This document shows, piece after piece, positions 1-6,435 of a DNA stretch of 7,003 nt. Origin of the DNA: Bacillota bacterium (lineage in GTDB: Bacteria; Bacillota; Sulfobacillia; Sulfobacillales; Sulfobacillaceae); the NCBI GenBank assembly GCA_021820675.1, contig JAKADI010000080.1, forward strand, positions 1-7,003. The letters run 5' to 3'. The notes beneath the pieces were generated by a model. That model did not search any database, was not told the DNA's origin, and saw only the letters and a program-made list of their open reading frames with translations. Made by a program: the position numbers and the translations under genes. Position 1 is the first letter of the stretch. Each line of letters begins with the position of its first letter.

Positions 1-561
1 GTGCACCAAAGCTTTATATCGGCCAATCAACAGTTCGAGATCGGATTCCGTCAAATCCGGATCCAATGTCACTCCTGCTGCCTCTTTTACCTCGTCCAAA
101 ATCGCTTCAAAGCGGTGATGCTCCATGTGCATCACCACGTTGCCAAACATTTGAATAAACCGGCGATAGCTGTCTAAAGCAAATCGCCGGTTTTGTGTCA
201 ACCGCGCCAAGCCTTCGGTAGTCTGAGTATTGAGACCCAAGTTAAGCACCGTGTCCATCATACCAGGCATGGATATGGGGGCACCCGAACGAACCGATAC
301 TAACAACGGTTTTTCGGGTTCACCCAGCTTACGGGACAATTTGTATTCCAATAAGGTCAAATTCTCCAACGTTTCTTCCATCATACCATCGGGGAACTTG
401 CCTAACTTTTGGTAAAGATTGCATGCCTCTGTCGTAATCGTAAATCCGGGGGGCACCGGTAGGCCTATGTAACTCATTTCGGCCAGTCCGGCACCCTTTC
501 CCCCCAATAAGTCACGCTGATTGGCCCGTCCTTCTTCGAACGGAAATACATACCGAGACAT
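1..561 (-). CDS. ppdK: Pyruvate, phosphate dikinase, N-terminal part (partial, runs off the window)
   Basis: PPDK interconverts pyruvate + ATP + Pi and PEP + AMP + PPi in the cytosol, serving glycolysis or gluconeogenesis depending on the organism. An open frame of 187 codons runs from ATG at 561 to the window edge without a stop, giving only the start of the N-terminal ATP-grasp (nucleotide-binding) domain of a protein normally near 880 residues. Visible signatures are LLGGKGAGLAEM (residues 18-29, with the ATP-contacting lysine at 22), VPPGFTITTEAC (36-47) and SVRSGAPISMPGMMDTVLNLG (89-109, split here as SVRSGAP and SMPGMMDT) with the conserved ATP-site arginine at 91. SYRRFIQMFG (131-140) is also family-typical. 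The central phosphohistidine domain and the C-terminal TIM-barrel lie outside the window. The start is set by the N-terminal match to the family and by an AAGGAGG at 580-574, 12 bases upstream. The ATG shares its A with the TAA stop of the preceding regulator gene (TAATG), suggesting translational coupling. The assignment is firm; whether the full gene is intact cannot be seen. Confidence 0.96.
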   Translation of the reverse strand, partial: MSRYVFPFEEGRANQRDLLGGKGAGLAEMSYIGLPVPPGFTITTEACNLYQKLGKFPDGMMEETLENLTLLEYKLSRKLGEPEKPLLVSVRSGAPISMPGMMDTVLNLGLNTQTTEGLARLTQNRRFALDSYRRFIQMFGNVVMHMEHHRFEAILDEVKEAAGVTLDPDLTESDLELLIGRYKALVH

Positions 562-1376
562 TATCCGTGGCGTCCTCCTTGTCTGATCTCTAATACTCGT
601 GTTGCCGTCTCTTCAACAGCATGATTACTTACATCGACTACCGGGCACTTTAACCGATTGAAGATGTCCCATGCATAGTCTAATTCTGCCATAATTCTTT
701 CCATGGTGGCATACTGCGCGGAAGATCCCAAGCCTAAAGATTTTAGTCGTTGCCGTCTGATCCCCATTAATAATTCTGCGTCAATAATAAGACCAATGCT
801 TTTATTGCGTCCTTCTTGAAAGACTTCCTGCGGAATGGGAACTTCGGGCACTAAGGGTACATTGGCCACTTTAAGGCGATGATTGGCCAAATAAAGACTC
901 ACAGGGGTTTTGCTCGTACGCGAGACGCCCAACAACACAATATCTGCTTCCCGAATGCCTCGGGGATCTTTGCCGTCATCGTATTTGACGGCAAACTCGA
1001 CCGCCTCGACCCGGTCAAAATATTCCCGGTCGAGGCGGTGGGACAAACCGGGAACCAATTGCGGGCTCATATTTAAGACGTCTTGCAACGCCTGAATAAC
1101 CGGTCCCATGATATCCACCGTTCGAATACCGAGTTCGTCGGCACGGCGCTTTAAATGGGCGTTCAGATCCGGCCGTACTATCGTGTAAAGCACAATGGCA
1201 GAATCTGCGGCTGCGCGTTCAAGCACGGCATCTATGCCCTGGCAATTCGAGACGTTTGGACGGCGCTCAATGCGAATTTCGGCTTGGTCAAACTGTATCG
1301 CCGCACCATGGGCCACACGCTCCGCTGTTTCGCCCAAAGAGTCGGAAATAATATAAATTTTGCCACGATTGGCCAA
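561..1376 (-). CDS. Pyruvate, phosphate dikinase regulatory protein (PDRP/PPRP, DUF299 family; YqfL-like)
   Basis: This is a bifunctional regulator that, in characterised relatives, inactivates PPDK by ADP-dependent phosphorylation of a threonine next to the catalytic histidine and reactivates it by Pi-dependent dephosphorylation (phosphorylase). The 271 residues match the usual family length of about 270. The N-terminus GKIYIISDSLGETAE (5-19), the block RLDREYF.R.EAVEFAVKYDDG (114-135) and the C-terminal NHAVEETA (251-258) are family hallmarks. The P-loop-like motif GVSRTSKTP (150-158) is the proposed nucleotide site. The start is TTG at 1376: it puts the conserved IYIISDS block at the expected position, and an AGGGGG (1390-1385) sits 8 bases upstream, overlapping the glyS TAG stop. 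The gap to glyS is 12 bases, and the stop overlaps the start of ppdK by one base. Direct adjacency to ppdK strongly supports PPDK as the target rather than PEP synthase, which a related subfamily regulates. A perfect 12-bp inverted repeat lies inside the gene. Confidence 0.95.
   Translation of the reverse strand: MANRGKIYIISDSLGETAERVAHGAAIQFDQAEIRIERRPNVSNCQGIDAVLERAAADSAIVLYTIVRPDLNAHLKRRADELGIRTVDIMGPVIQALQDVLNMSPQLVPGLSHRLDREYFDRVEAVEFAVKYDDGKDPRGIREADIVLLGVSRTSKTPVSLYLANHRLKVANVPLVPEVPIPQEVFQEGRNKSIGLIIDAELLMGIRRQRLKSLGLGSSAQYATMERIMAELDYAWDIFNRLKCPVVDVSNHAVEETATRVLEIRQGGRHG
574..580 (-). promoter_or_regulatory. Ribosome binding site for ppdK within the end of the PDRP gene
   Basis: AAGGAGG at 580-574 encodes part of the regulator's C-terminus and lies 12 bases before the ppdK ATG at 561. 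The sequence is near-consensus but the spacing is long, which fits coupled re-initiation at the TAATG junction. Confidence 0.65.
1000..1039 (-). repeat. Intragenic inverted repeat (12-bp perfect arms, 16-base loop)
   Basis: Arms at 1000-1011 (accgcctcgacc) and 1028-1039 (ggtcgaggcggt) are perfect reverse complements, GC-rich, and separated by an AT-richer 16-base loop. The structure lies within the PDRP gene, in codons for the conserved HRLDREYFDRVEAV block. No U-run follows it in the direction of transcription, so it does not look like an intrinsic terminator. The arms encode LD- and VE-containing conserved residues, so coding constraint plus chance may explain it. The pairing itself is read directly from the sequence; any role is unknown. 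Confidence 0.6.
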
Positions 1377-1384
1377 TATTTGTG

Positions 1385-1390
1385 CCCCCT
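1385..1390 (-). promoter_or_regulatory. Ribosome binding site supporting the TTG start of the PDRP gene
   Basis: AGGGGG at 1390-1385 overlaps the glyS TAG stop and lies 8 bases before TTG 1376. It is a one-mismatch version of AGGAGG with good spacing, the main nucleotide evidence for the TTG start. Confidence 0.55.
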
Positions 1391-3446
1391 AAACCGAAAT
1401 TTGCCGCATATCAAAGAACAAATTGAAGGCCTTTTGGGCATAGGCCAACAATTGTCCACGTTTGAGCCGGACGTCCGGATCGGGATCATTGATTAAAACC
1501 GCATCAAATAAGGCATCAATCGCCGTCGATAGTTCCTGAACGGTCTGCCACCAATGTGTCGCCGAATTCTGATGCGCCATCGCACGTTGACTGACGGTCC
1601 AAACTCTTTGCTCAACAGGTAAATCCCACTCAGGTGGATCCTTGGGCACTTCGATGCCTTTCATCACCCGGTCAATCCGTTTAAAAGACAAAGCCACCCC
1701 TTCCCAGTGGGGATCGGCCAGTATGTGGTCCAAAAACGCCAGACGGCGGGGATAGCTACACCAGGGATAAGGAGCCGCCAAAATTGCACGGGATTTTTGG
1801 GCGGGAATGCCCTGAGTCACATCCAAATGATATTCTAAGCGCGACAGGACTAAGTCATACGATTCGTCAGCCGCTGTCCTTTCTAGGTTTAAGAGCTGGG
1901 CGGCCAGCATAAATAAGTCATACGCGGGTTCTTGCCAGATTTCCGACTCGGACAGAACACGGCCAATAGCCAGGGCGCTTCGGCGCATTCCAAAGGGATC
2001 TTCGGAGCCCGTGGGTTTTAATCCGTTCGCCACACCTTCCAATACGGTATCCAGTCGATCGAGTAGGACAAGGATTTGGCCCATCACGGAATGGGGTATC
2101 CGGTCGCCTTGATGCCCGGGATGGTACTGTTCACCAATGGCTACCGCCACTGCATTGGGAAATTTCTGGGCCTGCGCATAAATCTCCCCCATGACACCTT
2201 GAAGTTCCGGAAACTCTTGCACCACCTGTGTCAACAAGTCAGCTTTGTACAGATCAATCACCAACTTAAACTGGTCCTTTTCAGTCTCATTCAATGGCCA
2301 GGCGGCCCGGGTAGCGTCGAATAAGCTGTGGATTCTCGCAATCTTGTCTCCATAAGTTCCCAGCTTGGCATGAAAAATGACCCGGTCTAGTTGAGGACGA
2401 TGATCGGCTAACGCATGACCTAAATCCGTCCGGTAAAAATATAAGGCATCGGAGAGCCGTGCGCGTAAAACTTTTTCATTTCCATGGCGGACCATGTCCA
2501 GATCGTCGCCAATCCCATTGCGCACCCCGATAAAGTATGGCAAAAGCGTCCCATCCGTCTTGTGAACCGGAAAGTAACGTTGGTGTACACGCATAGACGT
2601 AACCAAAATTGGCTCGGGGATTTCCAAATAGACCTCATCGAAACGACCGAGAAACGGTGTTGGCCATTCTACTAATTGGGTAACTTCCTCTAGTAACTCT
2701 TCATCCGGATCAAGATAGCCGGATACACTGCGCGCCAGACCCCGAGCCTGTGTTTCAATCACTTTCCGGCGCTTATCCTGATCTACCATCACCAGCCCCT
2801 GATCCAGAGCCCGGTCATAATCCTGGGTCCCCAAAATAGCCAAAGCCTCCGGATGATTGGTGCGATTTCCGTAAGTTTCTGCGGATCCCGGAACCCCGGC
2901 AATAACCAAGGGGATAAACGTCTCTTCAACCCATAAGCTGCACCATCTCACCGGCCGAATAAATCGGTAATCCCCATGGCCCCAGCGCATGCTCCGGACG
3001 AGCGGAATCTGTGCAAATGCCCTTTGCACCGCAGGCGCCAGCAGTTCCTCCAGCGGATGAATAGGCTGTTCGATCTCGGCCCCTATGTATGTTTTGCTAC
3101 CGTCTTGGATTGTCGTCACATCACCAGGCGACACCCCCACCCGACGGCAAAATCCTAATAGAGCGGGGGTGGGCTCATCATCTTTATAAGCATTCGCTAA
3201 CAGAGGACCTCGAACGCGTTCACGCAATGCCTCTTGCTCTTTAGACGCCCATGCCCGCACAACCAACCGTCGGGGCGTCGCCCAAGCTTGCAAATTCGAC
3301 ACATTCAGGCGTTGATTCCGTAGTTCGTCCCTCATGAGATGCCCAAAGTTTTCGATTATATCACGCAAATATTGACTGGGAATCTCTTCTAGCCCGACTT
3401 CTACCAAAATAGAGCGCATATCCGCCGAGGAATGGCGATCGGTCAT
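1389..3446 (-). CDS. glyS: Glycyl-tRNA synthetase beta subunit
   Basis: GlyS is the large subunit of the bacterial heterotetrameric glycyl-tRNA synthetase; it recognises tRNA-Gly while GlyQ carries the aminoacylation core. Its 685 residues are close to the family norm of about 690. Recognisable blocks in order are [15 protein letters not shown] (13-27), TPRRLVV (57-63), RSMRWG followed by FIRPVRW (151-168), [12 protein letters not shown] (251-262), RVHQRYFPV (286-294), [17 protein letters not shown] (322-338), [20 protein letters not shown] (401-420) and [12 protein letters not shown] (478-489). The C-terminal helical region (about 570-680, with FDAVLI at 647-652) is the DALR-like anticodon-binding domain. 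ATG at 3446 is chosen because it overlaps the glyQ stop as ATGA and has AAGGAGG at 3463-3457, 10 bases upstream; Met10 would be a later alternative. Two family motifs depart from the usual: NHPEAL (197-202) where GHRFL is normal, and LDRLDTV (462-468) where ADK.D is normal. No frameshift is seen. Confidence 0.97.
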   Translation of the reverse strand: MTDRHSSADMRSILVEVGLEEIPSQYLRDIIENFGHLMRDELRNQRLNVSNLQAWATPRRLVVRAWASKEQEALRERVRGPLLANAYKDDEPTPALLGFCRRVGVSPGDVTTIQDGSKTYIGAEIEQPIHPLEELLAPAVQRAFAQIPLVRSMRWGHGDYRFIRPVRWCSLWVEETFIPLVIAGVPGSAETYGNRTNHPEALAILGTQDYDRALDQGLVMVDQDKRRKVIETQARGLARSVSGYLDPDEELLEEVTQLVEWPTPFLGRFDEVYLEIPEPILVTSMRVHQRYFPVHKTDGTLLPYFIGVRNGIGDDLDMVRHGNEKVLRARLSDALYFYRTDLGHALADHRPQLDRVIFHAKLGTYGDKIARIHSLFDATRAAWPLNETEKDQFKLVIDLYKADLLTQVVQEFPELQGVMGEIYAQAQKFPNAVAVAIGEQYHPGHQGDRIPHSVMGQILVLLDRLDTVLEGVANGLKPTGSEDPFGMRRSALAIGRVLSESEIWQEPAYDLFMLAAQLLNLERTAADESYDLVLSRLEYHLDVTQGIPAQKSRAILAAPYPWCSYPRRLAFLDHILADPHWEGVALSFKRIDRVMKGIEVPKDPPEWDLPVEQRVWTVSQRAMAHQNSATHWWQTVQELSTAIDALFDAVLINDPDPDVRLKRGQLLAYAQKAFNLFFDMRQISV

Positions 3447-4315
3447 AACACTGTGCCCTCCTTGGCCTCAATGTTGCTTTCACTCGTCAGATATTTATCA
3501 GCCGCGAGTCTGGACAACGTCCGCATGCGTCCTAAATAGGCCTGCCGTTCGGTTACGGAAATCGCGCCCAATGCATCTAGGGTGTTGAAGATATGCGAAC
3601 ATTTGAGGAGATATTCATATCCCGGCCGTATTAGCCTCAGGTCCAACAGCCTTTTAGCTTCGGACTCATAGAGGCCGAACAGTTGCAGAAGAACGGGCGC
3701 CGAGGCATGCTCGAAACTATATGCCGCCTGTTCCCATTCAACTTGGCGAAACAAGTTTTCGTAGCTGATACCGGGTGCCCATTCAATCGCCCAAATTTCA
3801 TCCACACCCACTAAATAGCTGACTAAACGCTCCAACCCATACGTCAATTCGGCCGAGACCGGCCGGCACTCATGGCCGCCCATTTGCTGAAAGTAGGTAA
3901 ATTGGCTAATTTCCATACCGTCCAGCCAAACTTCCCATCCGAGCCCCCAAGCGCCCAGGCTAGGGGCCTCCCAGTTGTCCTCAACCAGACGGATGTCATG
4001 CTGCCGCCGATCCAGTCCTAAGTGCTCTAAACTTTGAAGATATCGCTCCACGACATCATCTGGTGCAGGTTTTAGCAACACCTGAAATTGATGGTGCTGA
4101 TAGACGCGGTTCGGATTTTCCCCGTAGCGCGCGTCCACTGGCCGCCTTGAGGGTTGGACATAGGCTACCCGCCACGGGTCCGGGCCTAGAGCCCGGAAGA
4201 AGGTTAAAGGACTCATCGTGCCGGCCCCCATCTCGATGTCATAGGGCTCTGCAATAACACAGCCTTGGTCCTTCCAATAAGTTTTCAAGCTTATCACAAT
4301 ATCTTGTAAGGTCAA
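3443..4315 (-). CDS. glyQ: Glycyl-tRNA synthetase alpha subunit
   Basis: GlyQ is the catalytic class II subunit of the alpha2beta2 glycyl-tRNA synthetase, forming glycyl-adenylate and charging tRNA-Gly together with GlyS. The 290 residues match the usual length of 290-300. Signature blocks are [14 protein letters not shown] (1-14), [19 protein letters not shown] (18-36), [21 protein letters not shown] (39-59, read as two halves), [10 protein letters not shown] (61-70), [10 protein letters not shown] (74-83), [22 protein letters not shown] (120-141, read as two halves), ELTYGLERL (156-164) and [22 protein letters not shown] (236-257, read as two halves). The start is TTG at 4315: it gives the canonical M-T-x-Q-D N-terminus, and no other start fits because the next methionine is deep inside the conserved core. 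It overlaps the recO TGA as TTGA, with GAGAGG at 4332-4327, 11 bases upstream. The stop overlaps the glyS start as ATGA, so the two subunits are probably made in a coupled way. Confidence 0.97.
   Translation of the reverse strand: MTLQDIVISLKTYWKDQGCVIAEPYDIEMGAGTMSPLTFFRALGPDPWRVAYVQPSRRPVDARYGENPNRVYQHHQFQVLLKPAPDDVVERYLQSLEHLGLDRRQHDIRLVEDNWEAPSLGAWGLGWEVWLDGMEISQFTYFQQMGGHECRPVSAELTYGLERLVSYLVGVDEIWAIEWAPGISYENLFRQVEWEQAAYSFEHASAPVLLQLFGLYESEAKRLLDLRLIRPGYEYLLKCSHIFNTLDALGAISVTERQAYLGRMRTLSRLAADKYLTSESNIEAKEGTVL
3457..3463 (-). promoter_or_regulatory. Strong ribosome binding site for glyS inside glyQ
   Basis: AAGGAGG at 3463-3457, within the last codons of glyQ, sits 10 bases before the glyS ATG that overlaps the glyQ TGA. 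It supports independent re-initiation at the overlap and fixes the glyS start at 3446. Confidence 0.8.
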
Positions 4316-5088
4316 AGTGGCTTATTCCTCTCTTTCTCCGCCATCGTCTCGACTTCCCGCACAAATTGCAACGATCTCGGCATTCGACCAATGTGATGCT
4401 CGACATATTGACAAAAAAGATCGAATAACTGGTTGGCAATGATACCCTTGGCATCATAATTCCCAATTTTGGTGACGTCCAGTGCCATCCATTGATGCCA
4501 CGTGCGGAGCGTTCCCAAGGAGATTTCCATTCCGCCCGGGTGATGATTCGGATAATGGCTCGCACAATACACTCCTTGTTCCCAATCAATCCACAAAGGA
4601 CCCTGGAGGGGAACTTGCTGGCACAGACCGCAACGATCCCATTGAGGTATGTATCCGGCCAATTTCAGCAATTGCCAACTTGCCGTGAGAGCTGTAGTGC
4701 GGGGAGCGGACGCCCTCGCTAAGCGTTCCCAAGCCGCTATCAGCCATGGCACTACCGAGGGGTTCGGATCCCGTTCCAAAAACATTTCGTCTACGAGGTC
4801 AGCCAACAACATAGCCCAACTTAGCTTGGACAAATCCTTCTGAAGTGCGGGAAAACCTTCGATCAAATCCCATCCGTTCAATGTGTCCAAGGTGGACCGT
4901 CCGTGGTAAATCTGACAGACAGCATAGGACAAGGGGTAAATGCCGGCCAGGCGACTTTTGGCGCGTCTGGCTCCTTTGGCAATTGCCCCCATTTTTCCGG
5001 ACTTAATCCCAAAAACCGTCAGGAGAATGTCCGCTTCGCGGTAGGGCCTCGACTTTAAGATCAACATATGATCCTGATATTGTGCCAT
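4312..5088 (-). CDS. recO: DNA repair and recombination mediator RecO
   Basis: RecO works in the RecFOR pathway, annealing complementary strands and helping RecA load onto SSB-coated single-stranded DNA. The 258 residues agree with the family (about 240-260). The N-terminal OB-fold is recognisable from [19 protein letters not shown] (9-27) and [19 protein letters not shown] (31-49), the basic stretch expected to bind DNA. A helical region follows, with [19 protein letters not shown] (138-156) leading into the metal-binding site. That site shows C153, C156 and C175, but the position usually held by a fourth cysteine is H178 (more histidines at 182-183), making it CxxC...CxxH rather than CxxC...CxxC. 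ATG at 5088 directly abuts the TAA of era (5091-5089), with GGAG at 5098-5095, 6 bases upstream. The stop overlaps the glyQ TTG start. The era-recO pairing is common in bacteria and supports the call. Confidence 0.94.
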   Translation of the reverse strand: MAQYQDHMLILKSRPYREADILLTVFGIKSGKMGAIAKGARRAKSRLAGIYPLSYAVCQIYHGRSTLDTLNGWDLIEGFPALQKDLSKLSWAMLLADLVDEMFLERDPNPSVVPWLIAAWERLARASAPRTTALTASWQLLKLAGYIPQWDRCGLCQQVPLQGPLWIDWEQGVYCASHYPNHHPGGMEISLGTLRTWHQWMALDVTKIGNYDAKGIIANQLFDLFCQYVEHHIGRMPRSLQFVREVETMAEKERNKPL

Positions 5089-5979
5089 TTAGGACTCCGA
5101 CTTGGGATATCCCAAGCGCGTTAGCCAGCCATCCTGATCCCGCCAATGGCTCCGGACTTTAACCCACAAATCCAGATACACGCGGGTATTATAGTATTCT
5201 TCTAAATCCTTTCGGGCAAGTTGACCAATTTGTTTCAACATTTTCCCACGGTTTCCAATCACAATGGCTTTTTGTGTATCGCGTTCGACATAGATGGCTG
5301 CCCGGACATACATCAAATGTTCTGACCGCGGCTGCCTTTCTTCGATGGTCACGGCGACGGAATGCGGCACCTCGTCCCGTGTCAACTCGAGAATTTTTTC
5401 CCGGATAACTTCAGAAATGTAGAAGTCCTCGGTTTGATCGGTCACCATATCTTCCGGGAAATAGGGCTGACCTTCCGGTAATTGCTCCCATAATGTATCT
5501 GTCAAGGGTTGTAATCCGGATTCTAACTCGGCGGAAACGATAAAGTGGCGGCGATAGGAGGCGAGGTCCAAATAGGGATCAAGCCGTCCGGCGGTGTTAG
5601 CCACCAAATCGCTCTTGTTGCCGATCAAGATCGCCTCCTGACCTGATCGTCGAAGCATCTGCGCGATATGGAGATCCTCGTTGCGAGGAGGCCTGGAAAT
5701 ATCGACGACATGTGCAATGAGATCGACCTCTCGTAAGGCCCGCATAACTGTTTGTACCATCCGCTCGTCCAATTTATGACGGGGTCTGAGGACACCGGGA
5801 GTATCGACAAAAACAATTTGTCCCCGGTCTGCGTGCAACACGCCTTGAACCCGGTTGCGTGTCGTCTGTGGTTTCGCGGTAGTAATGGCGATCTTGCGTC
5901 CTAAGAGCGCATTGAGCAACGTGGATTTTCCCACGTTGGGCCGCCCAACCAGCGCAACAAATCCTGATTTAAATGACAT
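5089..5979 (-). CDS. era: GTPase Era, 16S rRNA-binding ribosome assembly factor
   Basis: Era is an essential GTPase that binds near the 3' end of 16S rRNA and checks 30S subunit maturation, linking it to growth. The 296 residues are normal for the family. The GTPase motifs are complete: G1 GRPNVGKS (12-19), G2 around QTTRN (38-42), G3 DTPG (59-62), G4 NKSD (121-124) and G5 SAE (149-151). The C-terminal KH domain follows, with IREKILELTRDEVPHSVAV (192-210) leading to IGNRGKMLKQIG (241-252), whose G-N-R-G is the RNA-gripping GxxG loop. ATG at 5979 is supported by AAGGAG at 5993-5988, 8 bases upstream and embedded in the last codons of cdd, which ends 4 bases before. The stop is immediately followed by the recO start. 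No missing residue or oddity is seen. Confidence 0.98.
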   Translation of the reverse strand: MSFKSGFVALVGRPNVGKSTLLNALLGRKIAITTAKPQTTRNRVQGVLHADRGQIVFVDTPGVLRPRHKLDERMVQTVMRALREVDLIAHVVDISRPPRNEDLHIAQMLRRSGQEAILIGNKSDLVANTAGRLDPYLDLASYRRHFIVSAELESGLQPLTDTLWEQLPEGQPYFPEDMVTDQTEDFYISEVIREKILELTRDEVPHSVAVTIEERQPRSEHLMYVRAAIYVERDTQKAIVIGNRGKMLKQIGQLARKDLEEYYNTRVYLDLWVKVRSHWRDQDGWLTRLGYPKSES

Positions 5980-5983
5980 TCGT

Positions 5984-6403
5984 TTAACTCCTTGTCGGTT
6001 CCTCAGATGACGGGTTCAACTGAAAACTTGCGGGTAATAGGTCATGCAACCAAAACTGCTTGACGTCATCCCCCGTCCCCTGAGATACATAAACCCGCAT
6101 ATCCCCAAACTCGCTTAGAACTTGTCGACATCCCCCACAGGGCATCGCCAGGCTGTTAGCTCCCACAATAAAAATCGCCTCAAATTGTCTGGCCCCACTC
6201 GCAATCGCGGTGGCTACTGCAGCCCGTTCGGCACACAAACTGAGTGGATAGCTGGCATTTTCGACATTGCACCCTGTAAACACTTGCCCACCGGGAGTCA
6301 GGAGAGCGGCACCAACCGGAAAGTGTGAATACGGCACGTACGCCTGTTGCCGCACAGTAATGGCTTGATCTCGAAGACGATCCAAAGAAACTCTTTCAGA
6401 CAC
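5984..6403 (-). CDS. cdd: Cytidine deaminase (tetrameric, short type)
   Basis: Cdd hydrolytically deaminates cytidine and deoxycytidine to uridine and deoxyuridine in pyrimidine salvage, using a catalytic zinc. Counting from GTG at 6403 (139 residues; the family is about 130-140), the substrate-binding GCNVENASY is at 44-52 (N46, E48), the zinc/proton-shuttle LCAERAA at 56-62 (C57, E59) and the PCGGCRQV zinc cysteines at 88-95 (C89, C92). The AYVPYSHFPVGAALL block (21-35) is also typical. Cysteine rather than histidine as first zinc ligand places it with the small homotetrameric enzymes. The start is uncertain: GTG 6403 has GGAGG at 6419-6415, 11 bases upstream, and gives a family-like N-terminus. 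An in-frame ATG at 6430 would add nine residues but lacks a well-placed ribosome site. A TTG at 6541 would run deep into the upstream gene and is rejected. The frame closes 4 bases before era. Confidence 0.94.
   Translation of the reverse strand: MSERVSLDRLRDQAITVRQQAYVPYSHFPVGAALLTPGGQVFTGCNVENASYPLSLCAERAAVATAIASGARQFEAIFIVGANSLAMPCGGCRQVLSEFGDMRVYVSQGTGDDVKQFWLHDLLPASFQLNPSSEEPTRS
5988..5993 (-). promoter_or_regulatory. Ribosome binding site for era within the end of cdd
   Basis: AAGGAG at 5993-5988 lies 8 bases upstream of the era ATG and overlaps the final sense codons of cdd. It fixes the era start at 5979. Confidence 0.8.
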
Positions 6404-6414
6404 CCTGGCTTTAC

Positions 6415-6419
6415 CCTCC
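6415..6419 (-). promoter_or_regulatory. Probable ribosome binding site deciding the cdd GTG start
   Basis: GGAGG reads on the minus strand at 6419-6415, within GGGAGGG, and lies 11 bases before GTG 6403. It is the strongest purine-rich site near the cdd N-terminus and favours GTG over ATG 6430. The spacing is somewhat long, so this is a preference and not proof. Confidence 0.5.
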
Positions 6420-6434
6420 CATCCATCCATCCAT
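6419..6434 (-). repeat. Tetranucleotide tandem repeat (ATGG)4 at the cdd start
   Basis: Read on the minus strand, four ATGG units follow one base after the TGA of the CorC-like gene and run straight into a GGAGGG. Each unit carries an ATG, at 6434, 6430, 6426 and 6422. Only the one at 6430 is in frame with cdd. Those at 6434 and 6422 are in one shared frame that stops at TAA 6413-6411 after 7 and 3 sense codons. The repeat is short, and it may simply be a chance run around the translation start. Confidence 0.8.
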
Positions 6435-6435
6435 A

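Noticed and set aside
1155..1496. 113-residue plus-strand reading frame
   Set aside because: It lies antisense to PDRP and glyS, both of which have clear family motifs; its product has no recognisable feature.
3120..3175. C-rich and G-rich stretches in glyS that could pair
   Set aside because: Only about 7 bases match with a long separation, and there is no U-run; not convincing as a structure.
4179..4197. 7-bp inverted repeat with a 5-base loop in glyQ
   Set aside because: It lies in codons of the conserved RALGPDP block; arms are short, and it looks like a chance pairing with no terminator-like tail.
4239..4589. 116-residue minus-strand reading frame overlapping recO and glyQ
   Set aside because: It is an alternative frame within two well-supported genes, has no recognisable domain, and its composition looks like a frame shadow.
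5917..5938. 8-bp inverted repeat with a 6-base loop near the 5' end of era
   Set aside because: It falls on the codons for the invariant P-loop (NVGKSTL); coding constraint explains it and no U-run follows.
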